From positions 418,031-446,818 of the forward strand of contig WELB01000070.1 in assembly GCA_009602725.1 (NCBI GenBank): a stretch of DNA of 28,788 bases, in the 5' to 3' direction. Every line of letters starts with the position of its first letter. Position 1 is the stretch's first letter. Under the pieces are notes generated by a model. It had not been told where the DNA came from, did no database searches, and saw only the letters and a list, made by a program, of their open reading frames with translations. This DNA is from Spirogloea muscicola (lineage: Eukaryota > Streptophyta > Zygnematophyceae > Spirogloeales > Spirogloeaceae). Positions 21,165 to 28,788 of this stretch are shown piece by piece. Both the position numbers and the translations under genes were made by a program.

Positions 21165-22300
21165 CCCTGTCCAATCATTTCCGGGCTGGCTGATGTCTTA
21201 GTCCTCAGTCAATCTGGCCGCGCTTTCTTCTATACCTAGTCATTCGCACTCCGGCTCCTTCAGAATTTGTCCATTACATTGGGCTGGCCTTTCCCAGCCA
21301 CCAGTCAATCTGGCCGCGCTTTCTTTCCGGGCTGGCTTTTCACACTATGCTTCAGCGGCTTTTCTAGCCCCTCTTAACTTTGCTCAACGTTTCTGGGCTG
21401 GCTTTCCGCAGCCCCCGCCCCCATTGGAAGAGCCACTACTTCTTCCACAGCTCCCGCACCTTTGGAAGAGCTCACAAATTATACACTCCCTATCTCTCTC
21501 ACAGAAAGAAAGGGCTCGCCCATTGAGGATATGGGCTGGAACAGCCAGCCCAAATAAATAGAATAACAAAGTACAAGAAGGGGGCCAGGCGAAGCACTAA
21601 GGACGACAAGCACAAAAAGAAACAAAGGAGAAAGTGCTCGCCTATTGAGGATAGGGGCTGGAAAAGCCAGCCCAAAAAAGAATGAACAGAGTACGAGAAG
21701 GGGGCCAGAGGAAGCGCTAAGAAAGACAAGCACACAAAGAAACAAATCAGCTACGTATCTCATAGCCCCTTGCCGCCTTTGATGAGCGTACTTCCCCTTC
21801 CTTTCCACATGCTTTCCGCCATATTTACCCCCGCCATGGCGGAGCCGCCGCGGAGAGAAGCGCTGCCAGATTGACTGGTGGCTGGGAAGCGCGGCCCGTG
21901 GCGCCACAGCTGCCGCCCGCAGAGAAACGATCGGTTGCGCGCAACCGCCGCGAGAAACGAGCGGGCGTGCTGCGGCGGCTAACCAAGGTGCCAAGATACG
22001 GCGCACGAGGCGCTGGCGCGTGGGCCGGCCGCCGGCCCCGTGGCCTTCGTTACAGCCGGCCTGCCCCGAGCATGTGCAGTAGGGGGGAGAGATCCGGGAT
22101 CCGGACCCCCACCCCGCTTGGAAACGGACGTGCCGCCGACTGGCCGCCGGAGCCGACGGTTGTTGGGCCAACTGGCGCGCAGAGACGACTCGACCCTGAG
22201 AGCTTATCAGGAATGGAAGCGCGGCCAGAGTGACTGGTGGCTGGGAAAGGCCAGCCCAAAAGAATGGACGAAGTCTGAGGGAGCCTGAGTGCGAACGACT
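21165..22300. repeat. Cluster 2 of the GGGCTGG-hairpin dispersed repeat
   Basis: + oriented cores lie near 21183, 21290, 21329 and 21391. - oriented units lie at 21503-21748 and 22211-22262. Several copies share a second conserved block, gactggtggctg or its complement cagccaccagtcaatctggc (21206, 21296, 21866, 22230, and also 16995 in cluster 1). The extended unit is therefore longer than the hairpin alone. GC-rich unassigned sequence lies between the units. Confidence 0.7.
21503..21748 (-). repeat. Tandem pair of 122-bp hairpin-repeat units
   Basis: Two adjacent units with hairpins at 21533-21551 and 21655-21673, spaced 122 bp apart. Each has perfect 7-bp arms (GGGCTGG, CCAGCCC) and a 5-nt loop (AACAG, AAAAG). 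The flank ctcgcc(c/t)attgaggata and the tail gaagggggccag(a/g)(g/c)gaagc are shared with the single unit at 16473. On the - strand both encode the same hydrophobic peptide (SGPLLVLCSFFFG type), but this follows from the repeat and is not evidence for a gene. Confidence 0.85.
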
Positions 22301-23740
22301 AGGACTAAGACATCAGCCAGGGAACGCTCAGTAACCTCTAGACAGGAGATGCAGGTCCGAGAAGCTAGCTGGCGGAAAGACGTCGCCCCGACGGGCTCAT
22401 CTCCCCTCGGCTCTGTTTGCCTAGCCCTGTTTGCCTAACCCTTGGCTCCGCTGATATGCATATGAACATCGTCTGTATCCCAATGAGTGGCTTTCACAGT
22501 CGCTCTCCAACATATCAGCAGCTGCATCCTTCTTTCAGCTCTACTGACTTCCTAGTGCTGACAAGGGGGTGTTAGGACCGCTCTCTTTACCTAACCTGTG
22601 GCTCCGCTAACATACTAATGCACACCCACTGAATGCACCTGGCTGGCTTCTACAGCTGCTCTTTAGCTGCCGCAGTCTCCGCGGGCAGAGCTTTACCCGA
22701 TGGGAGAAGAGCCCTTTCCACTTAAAGAAGAAGCTTATCCAAAAGGGGCGATTGCTGTGGCAGGAGTAGCTCTTGCGAAACGGTCGTGGGCTGCAAATGG
22801 CCAACCCACCCCAATTCTGACAAGGTCTAGAGACCCAATGTGGATAGCACGCAATATTGGAAGAACTCAGGATGACTTCTCATTAACGCCTAGGTAGCAA
22901 CTGCAAGTCGGAATCGTAAATTGCTGTAAATTGATCTGAAAGTCTGTGAAAGACCCGCCTTAGAAAATATGACAAGGGTCAGAGGCCAGATTGTCTAGTA
23001 GAATAAGTACGTGCTGCCGTTGGCTGCTCATTTCCCCTTAGTCAGCAGCCGCAAGTAGGAATACTAAACAGCCGGATAGAAGAAGAAGCTCTGCAGAGGG
23101 GGCGAGCCGGATATGAGAAGCTCCTCAAGAAGAGGGCGAGGAAAGGCGAGCCCAGTAGAAGTTTACAGCAGGAAAGAAGATGACGTACAGCTCGTCAAAG
23201 GTAGGCAAAGACTGTGAGAGGCCAGCCCAAAGGGATTAACAAAGCTGTTGCCCGCCAAAGGTTGGAGGAGGCAGGCAAGGTGCGGCCTCCCAGCAAGCAC
23301 GGCGAAGGACTGGAATAGCCGGAGCGAGATGGAGAGGCGCATGCTTTCTACCTCAAAAAGCGACCTGGCGACTTCTGCTGACTTGACGCCGTTTCACTGC
23401 TGAGCAGTGACCTCACGAGCGGCTGGAGGAGGTCGAAGCACCGTGTCCTGAACGTCTTATGGACGTCGATCAACAGGAAAAGGTGGTGGCAGAGGAAGGC
23501 CAGGCCAAGAAGAACACACAAAGGTCCAGCCACAAAAACGACGACAACGAGGAGAAGGCAACCCCAGGCGTCAGTGGTGTGTTCACGAGCGCCGGCCAAT
23601 GGTGGCAATTGATCGGTAAAAGCGGCGAGAAAGCTTTAATCTGGCTGCCGTTTTTACTTCGACAACGCGGCACACCTGCCGCATGTGCCGCCGAGCTGTG
23701 GCCCCCGGCAGTCTCAAGGGCGGGAGTCAGTGCGCCTCTG
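22301..23740. other. Unassigned repeat-rich intergenic DNA
   Basis: Contains one - oriented hairpin-repeat copy near 23205-23245 (gtgagaggccagcccaaag) and a weaker one near 22785. Purine-rich fragments resembling the repeat flanks occur at 23080-23160. No conserved protein was recognised; the open frame starting at 23459 runs into a retroelement 3' end and is probably spurious. Confidence 0.45.
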
Positions 23741-23744
23741 CCCG

Positions 23745-24010
23745 TTCCCGACCTCAGCCCCGCCGCCAGTCAGAACCCTCGGCAAAATAACCCTCGGTAT
23801 TTGAGCAAACGAGGGCCAATAGCCAAGTACGAAGGCAAGCACATCTCTAGACCTACATAACCTTCAGCAAATTGACCCGCTCAGTACCCACGGGTCAAAA
23901 CATAAAGGTCATTAGTCGATGCCTGAATACTAGATGTCAGATATTAAACCCTTCTGCTATCAACTAGAGCTCGCACAGCTTTCTGGTGCAAAGCAATAGC
24001 CTGGGCATAG
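23745..24010 (-). pseudogene. Truncated 3' fragment of the non-LTR retrotransposon (copy 2), inverted to copy 1
   Basis: Read on the - strand, 24005-23812 closely matches 25110-25310 on the + strand. Shared stretches include tgcaccagaaagct, cgagctctag, catctagtattca, gacctttatgttttgaccc and gagcgggtcaat, then the cttgccttcgtac-type 3' UTR block. Above about 24010 similarity stops, so only about the last 45 codons and the 3' UTR remain. It faces away from copy 1, forming an inverted repeat with a ~1.1-kb centre. Confidence 0.85.
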
Positions 24011-24178
24011 GCCCCGCCATGTGCCACATCACAGGGCTCCCACAGGGCTCCCATCCGCCTCAAGGGCGCAAGTCAATTGGAAGAGAAGGCTCCTCCAACG
24101 AGGAGTGGGTGATTTTGAGAAATCGGCCCAATAATGTACGTGAAGTTTGGATCTAAGCTCTGATACAGGGGTTAATAA

Positions 24179-25234
24179 AGATGGCCGCCGTCTCCTGCAC
24201 CCCCCTTCCAAGCGGATCTGAGGAGCATCCGCGACTCAGCCATCAGCTCTTTCCCCTCTCTCCAACCCCTACTCACGCCATTCTCCACCCTCGCCCAAGC
24301 TTCTGATAGAGGGGCACAATCCAGACTGGTTACGGCAGTGGAAGACGAACGCCGCAGAAGGTTGAGGAGGCTGCCAGAGATTCAGAACAATCCAAGGAGC
24401 TTGGCAAGACTCACTTCTCTGGCCACACCTGGTGCCACTGACTGGATCACCTCTCCCCCCGTCGCCAACGCCTTCAGCATCAGCTCCGAGGCCTTTCGGA
24501 CATCGCTTCAACTCTTCCTCGGCCTCCCACCTAATTGCCTGATTGGGGTGCGCCAGTGCGAGTGCGGCTTCCGTGCAGAGGGTGCTGTGCTCGCTACTCA
24601 CATGCTGAGATGCCCCACTGGACCAGAAGTGGTGGGCATTCACAACCTCCTTCGCGATGCCCTGGCGGGCTTGATGCGCGACGCCGGCTACCGTGCGGTC
24701 GTGGAAGTCAACAATATCATGCCTATCACCACGGACGCCCAGGGACGTCATCATCGCCGCACACTTGACATTGTGGGCGTGCAACCTGGTGGAGGACCAC
24801 GGGCCCTGGTCGACGTTGTTGTTACGGAGGCATATAAAGGCCCAGCATCAACACACATTGCTGGGCACGCAGTGGGCGGAGCAGAGCAAAGAAAACTGCG
24901 GCATTACTCCGATTACCCCCAATGCGATCAACTCCTGCCAGCTGCAATCGACATCTTTGGCTGTCTGGGTCCTCGCTTCCACACTCTGCTTCAAAACATT
25001 GCCAATCTAGGCTACACTCGACGCGCAGATGTGTTTCCGGCTGAGATGGGCTTGCCAGCTGCATATCTGTCGCTCTTGCGACGTCGAGTTTCGGCCTGTT
25101 TGCAGCGTGCTCAGGCTAGTGCCTTGCACCAGAAAGCTGGGCGAGCTCTAGTAGGTGGCAGAAGGGCTCCGTTCCTGGCATCTAGTATTCATGCATCGAG
25201 TAGTGACCTTTATGTTTTGACCCGTGGTTATTGA
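24179..25234 (+). CDS. C-terminal part of a non-LTR retrotransposon polyprotein: CCHC knuckle and restriction-like endonuclease (copy 1, 5'-truncated)
   Basis: Open for 351 codons after the stop TAA at 24176-24178 and ending TGA at 25232-25234. It has no genuine start and no reverse-transcriptase motifs, so it is the tail of a longer ORF. A lead-in (DWITSPP and LQLFLGLPPN) precedes the knuckle CECGFRAEGAVLATHMLRC (CxC...H-x3-C, 24557-24613). Then come HNLLRDALAGLMRDAGYRA and RRTLDIVGVQPGGGPRALVDVVVTEAYK in part, matching the R...PD-x(n)-D core of the PD-(D/E)XK-type endonuclease that cuts target DNA. L replaces the usual P before the first Asp. R2/NeSL-like and Dualen/RandI elements carry this domain, and Dualen/RandI is known from green algae. 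Clade cannot be fixed without the RT. Confidence 0.85.
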   Translation, partial: RWPPSPAPPFQADLRSIRDSAISSFPSLQPLLTPFSTLAQASDRGAQSRLVTAVEDERRRRLRRLPEIQNNPRSLARLTSLATPGATDWITSPPVANAFSISSEAFRTSLQLFLGLPPNCLIGVRQCECGFRAEGAVLATHMLRCPTGPEVVGIHNLLRDALAGLMRDAGYRAVVEVNNIMPITTDAQGRHHRRTLDIVGVQPGGGPRALVDVVVTEAYKGPASTHIAGHAVGGAEQRKLRHYSDYPQCDQLLPAAIDIFGCLGPRFHTLLQNIANLGYTRRADVFPAEMGLPAAYLSLLRRRVSACLQRAQASALHQKAGRALVGGRRAPFLASSIHASSSDLYVLTRGY

Positions 25235-25375
25235 GCGGGTCAATCTGCTGTAGGTTATGTAGATTTTTAGATATGCTTGCCTTTGTACCTGGCCATTTGG
25301 CCTACATTTCTTTCTAATACACGATCTCTTCCTGAAGCTGGGTCCCTCAGTCGGCGACTGCAACTGGAATCTTGA
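25204..25375 (+). other. Retrotransposon 3' end with a stop-codon hairpin and conserved 3' UTR
   Basis: GACCCG and CGGGTC form a 6-bp stem around an 11-nt loop that contains the TGA stop (about 25219-25241). Copy 2 keeps the same stem (gacccgtgggtactgagcgggtc on the - strand). The following block (gtaggttatgtag to atgcttgcctttgtac) is recognisable in all three copies. Non-LTR elements often use 3' RNA structure to recruit their RT, so this is the likely recognition region, by inference. Confidence 0.65.
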
Positions 25376-25969
25376 TATCTATTGCAGTATGCCGTCCCCT
25401 TCTTATGTCCATATCTTCAACGCCACACCTGCGCGCAACGTACTTGGTACAAGCAATATCCATTCACTGAAATCTTGTGCTATGCCCCATGCTTAAAAAT
25501 TTTACTGGCTTGAAGTCAGGCATCCACGCAAATTGGGATGGCTCAGAATAGCATCATGGTCAAGCTTGATAGCTTTATCTTCTTCACCTCTCAAAGGGTT
25601 CATGCTTTTACAATAGATGTGTTGCTTCGCTTCAAGCCCTAAACGTACAAGTTAATACCGTGCTCGTGTTTCTATTTCATCGCATGGTTGTCATCATAAT
25701 CTCGATGTTGCTGTTAGCAACATTCCACCTCTTTAGCTGTCAGATTCGGGTGGCAGTAAAACCTCCATGTACGACGTAAGGATGTAATTGGTGTCCTCAT
25801 GCTTTGCATGTGGTCGTAGTTTGTCGAACATTGACAAGACTTAATTATGAAGCCTTATCAAATGCTACGATTGTAAGGCTGGTCTACCAGGTTGATCGAA
25901 CCATTCAAAGAATGTGAATGTTGATCAGAAGCTTGCGCTTTAATGTTTCACAGGAGAGTCAAGTAAGGA
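25376..25969. other. Unassigned AT-richer intergenic DNA
   Basis: No coding motif, RNA gene or repeat was recognised between the retroelement end and the tentative exon at 25973. Confidence 0.45.
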
Positions 25970-25972
25970 GTG

Positions 25973-26131
25973 ATGCATACTGACGCCGTGCGTAGCTTCT
26001 ATGAGCACTTACAAGCCCGTGTAGCTCAGGATCTGTCCACACGTGATGACAAGCCTTTGAGTCTGCACAACGGAAGAGGAGGAGCAGCGGCGTGGAAGAT
26101 CCAGGCGCAGTTGTGGACTTTTTGCGCCTCG
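25973..26131 (+). CDS. Tentative first exon of an unidentified gene
   Basis: ATG followed by 53 open codons (MHTDAVRSFYEHLQ ... WKIQAQLWTFCAS) ending at a strong donor, g|gtaagc. Composition is protein-like (amphipathic, mixed charge) and unlike the flanking simple or GC-rich DNA. I do not recognise the family. A possible next exon starts after ctgcag at about 26229 but soon becomes ambiguous, so no gene model can be supported. Confidence 0.3.
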
Positions 26132-26169
26132 GTAAGCGAAGGATGCATATGAGGGCGCTCGCTCAAAGT

Positions 26170-26960
26170 GATGGCCAACTTAAGGCTAACAAGGCGTGTG
26201 CCTTTTGGTGGTGTGCATGGAGCCTGCAGGTGGAGCTGCAAGGCCCGGGCCTGCGTACGTAGCTAGGAAGTTGGCCAAGCGCCGGCTTGGCCACATGCTC
26301 GAGACGATCGCCCGCCCGGCCGGCGGCCGCATCCGGCCAGCAACCTGTACGGCGTTTGTGGCCTGCAAGCGGCCTTCTCCACGGCAGGCCGGCCTCGGCC
26401 ACAAGGTTGCCTCGTGGGGCTATTGCGTTTGCCGCCCCATATGGCGGCACAAGGCGGGCCCGAGGGCGCCCCCCGACTCTCACAACCGAACATGCGGTGT
26501 GCAGGCCGCCTGGAGTCCCGGGCGGCGAGGCGAGGTGGGGCTGAACAGGGGCAGGTGGCAGCGGCCACACCAGGAGACACGGTGACGGCGGGCCCACACC
26601 AGGAGACAGGAGAAACAGGTCGGGTAGCCATCTGCGGCCCGTCGGCGGCGGAGCCCCCCCGCATGGCGCCGGAGGGGCGAGGTCACGTGGGCGGCGGAGC
26701 TGGCGCCAGGCCACGCAGGCCGCCCTGAGGGTCCCCGGCCCCGCTCGCCTCGCCCCCCGGGCGGCAGGGGAGCATGCCCGGCCCAGCGTGTCTCCACCCC
26801 GAGTCGAGTGGCAGCTTCCCAGCCTTGCAACCCCGCTGCCGTCCTACATGGCGCCGCACTTGATGCAGGCCCGCCGGCCGCTACGGCTGCGCCCACTTGC
26901 TCAGCGCGTGTCCGGCTCTCGCCCCATTCGCCGGCTATATCCCGTGGGGCAACTGCTTCG
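26170..26960. other. GC-rich stretch without a recognised gene
   Basis: Very GC- and CpG-rich sequence that is open in several frames on both strands, as expected from composition alone. A 15-bp direct repeat (ccacaccaggagaca) occurs at 26564 and 26593. No family motif was found in any of the long frames. Confidence 0.5.
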
Positions 26961-27940
26961 GGTGGGTGGTCCCACTCGGATTCACCGGCTTCTTCACAGC
27001 CCCTTGTTCACAGTAACAGCACGAATCCAACCCAGCTACGGGATCTGATGGCGCCACAGATTGTAGCGATGACGTGCTCTCAAACGGCTGGGTGACTTGA
27101 GCTGGTACCTCTTCACCCACTTGTTTATACCCGCATGTGGAAAGGTTGACTGCACACTAAACCTCAAGAGGCACCAACATTGATGTAAGTCGCCTTACTC
27201 GGTGACTTGGTTTCGTTCAGGACGACTACCGTCTCCGACCTAATTGAGCCACTGCTGCTTATGAGCATAAGGTTGTTCCAGGTTGTCAATCCATATCCTG
27301 ACCCAAAACTCCGTATATTTTCACTTTCAGGCTGGCCACCTCACAGCCACAGCCCCCATGGTGGTGCACGCTCGTTCCCTGGTGGTGTGCGGTCTACAAT
27401 GCCTGACAACAAGTGATGGAGGCAACTCGAGCATGTTTAGCTCATGGTTGCTGACAGACGTGCTAGTTCCGCAAGAGAGCCAGCCACTCGGGCAGCTAAT
27501 TGCGCTTGAAGTAGTCGTCTCACTGACCTCTTGCACGTATGGTCTTGCTCTTAGCCTGAGGAATAGGCCTACATATTGCAGAATCTACCTGCTTGATCAT
27601 CTTTGCTTGAAATGATGGGTGCTGATATGCGCGAGCAGCGGGAAAATGAAACTTGACACCCAAAGTCCAACAATAACGACTGCAGCTGGACGCTTCTTAT
27701 TTGGTATCTGCTGGACATAAAGTCTTCTGGCTTGTGCCAATGTTGCCTGCCACCGCCAGCAGACCTAGGAGTTGGCTAATAGTCTGCTATTCGCTGCGGC
27801 TGCTAGTATGACATTCGGTAGAGATCTGACAGAGGAATATCACATGGAAGAAATGTGGCTGGGCTGCGACCGAAGGTAAGGGCTGTGGGGAGCCATCCAG
27901 AGGATAATGGACATGAGCTGGGCATGTTTGCCCCGACCTC
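26961..27940. other. Unassigned DNA
   Basis: Contains possible acceptors such as tttcgttcag at 27220 and tttcactttcag at 27330. The latter is followed by ggctggccacctcacagcc, which resembles the dispersed repeat core. The open frame 27283-27615 has no recognised motif. Confidence 0.4.
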
Positions 27941-27954
27941 ATGAACAGGACAGC

Positions 27955-28241
27955 CTTTCTGTAGCGAAAGGCCTGCTCTGCTAAAGCTCTTCTTAGCAGA
28001 TTACAGCATATTGGAGGCCCGCACATTGTCCGCCGCTTATGCTGAGAGCCAAGCTAGAGCCGCTGACACCACCTGCCAAAGTGAAGTTTTCGGCTACATG
28101 TTAACCGTGTCCTTGGCCAGCTGTCCATCTCGTGAAAGGACGCTGTTGCCCCGAGTGGTGCTGATTGCAGCTGACGACTCCGAGCCACCTGGCAAGGCCG
28201 CAGCGCGCCTCCTCCCCAGCCGCAAGCTCTACCGGGCCTAA
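27955..28241 (+). CDS. Tentative terminal exon of an unidentified gene
   Basis: The frame is open from about 27955 to TAA at 28239-28241 and encodes roughly 95 protein-like residues (LLKLFLADYSILEARTLSA ... SRKLYRA). A TGTAA signal follows at 28413-28417, about 170 nt after the stop, which suits a 3' exon. The sequence matches no family I know. It could belong with the exon at 25973, but no connecting exons can be demonstrated. Confidence 0.25.
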
Positions 28242-28788
28242 TGGCCGTCGCCGGGGAGCAACCCCCTCGGCGGCGGGACGACGGCATAATGTTGGCGCAA
28301 GCGGCCGTGGTGCACGCGGGTGACCTGGCGCCGGGACCCTGGCGGTCCGGGAGGCGCAGGGGGCCGCCGGGGGCGCGGCTACAGCCGCCCTTTCAACCCT
28401 TGTACAAACCCTTGTAAATTGCCTGAATAATACATTCCTTCGGAAGCGACTCTTCCCTTGGAATGGCCTCTCACAATCATTTGCGTTTCGATGAAAAAGC
28501 TGTTCCTTTTGACCTGCTGGCAACGGGGCAAGCGCCCAGGTGGGGCCTCCTCGGCACGAAGAAAGAGAGAGTTGGCGCGCGGTGAGCATGACCTGAAAGG
28601 GGTGGCCACTTCAAGCCAATACAAGCAAGCCAAGCAAAAAGTCAAGTGCAGAAATGGGGATACATGGTAACGAAGCCCAAGCGACGCGGGTGGGGGAGCT
28701 GGGGCCCGCCGCCCGGGACCCACGAGGGGGCGAGCGGGGGGGGCCGGGCGGCGGGCCGGGCCTCTGGGGCCAGCGGGGCGCGGCGGGG
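28242..28788. other. GC-rich window end
   Basis: Holds the candidate poly(A) signal and a segment (cttggaatggcctctcacaa, ~28458) resembling the dispersed repeat core. From about 28680 it is extremely G+C-rich. The stretch gcctgaataat at 28421 is also found at 16729. No gene was recognised. Confidence 0.45.
28413..28417 (+). terminator. Candidate TGTAA poly(A) signal
   Basis: TGTAA in the context cccttgtaaattgcc, 170 nt downstream of the open frame that stops at 28241. Function is inferred from position and the green-algal signal. Confidence 0.3.

Noticed and set aside
21479-22171. 230-codon - strand open frame with repeated hydrophobic segments
   Set aside because: The repeats in the protein follow from tandem DNA hairpin-repeat units, and the rest is GC-rich sequence open by composition. 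No conserved domain.
16473-23245. CRISPR-like array or bacterial hairpin terminators
   Set aside because: Spacing is irregular, copies are in both orientations and diverged, and A rather than T runs follow the stems in the best copies. The host is eukaryotic.
23459-23860. 133-codon + strand open frame starting MDVDQQEK
   Set aside because: Its last third is the antisense of a retroelement 3' end, and the rest shows no domain.
26163-26896. Several long open frames on both strands
   Set aside because: The stretch is so GC-rich that stop codons are rare. The frames overlap one another and are Pro/Arg/Ala-rich without motifs.
1-28788. tRNA or rRNA genes
   Set aside because: I looked for T-arm GGTTCGA-like and conserved rRNA stretches on both strands and saw none in a consistent context.

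Overview
This is a nuclear eukaryotic window, most likely from a green alga (Chlorophyta, perhaps a trebouxiophyte; the genus cannot be told). The evidence is: many short GT-AG introns that keep conserved proteins in frame; a plant/algal-type R3H-DEIH-ankyrin RNA helicase; TGTAA, the usual green-algal poly(A) signal, at plausible places; GC-rich first exons; and a retrotransposon tail of the endonuclease class known from green algae. There is no prokaryotic operon structure. I reconstructed gene models by hand from splice sites, reading-frame phase and family motifs. The two complete models sum to exact multiples of three.

Layout. (1) 115-3447, + strand: a nine-exon gene for a two-PQ-loop membrane protein (355 aa), like vacuolar/lysosomal basic amino-acid transporters. 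(2) 3448-5430: convergent 3' flanks with candidate TGTAA signals on both strands. (3) 5431-7295, - strand: a family I soluble inorganic pyrophosphatase-like gene. Its C-terminal two thirds are readable, but the N-terminus is not found and three catalytic/metal-binding Asp positions are replaced. (4) 7988-16070, - strand: a complete 21-exon gene for a 1154-aa helicase (R3H, RecA1 with DEIH box, ankyrin insert, RecA2, HA2/OB). Two of its introns start with GC instead of GT. (5) 16.2-23.4 kb: gene-poor DNA filled with at least 20 copies, in both orientations, of a short dispersed repeat built on a GGGCTGG...CCAGCCC hairpin, plus an 84-bp tandem repeat. (6) 20.6-25.4 kb: three 5'-truncated copies of one non-LTR retrotransposon. 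One keeps a 351-codon open frame with a CCHC knuckle and a restriction-like endonuclease fold; the other two are inverted decayed 3' ends. (7) 25.4-28.8 kb: mostly unassigned DNA with two very GC-rich stretches and two tentative + strand exons.

The three recognisable genes have unrelated roles (membrane transport, phosphate metabolism, RNA remodelling) and do not form a pathway. The most interesting points are the pyrophosphatase with an altered active site, the hairpin repeat family, the retroelement 3' end whose stop codon sits inside a conserved hairpin, and the GC-AG introns of the helicase.
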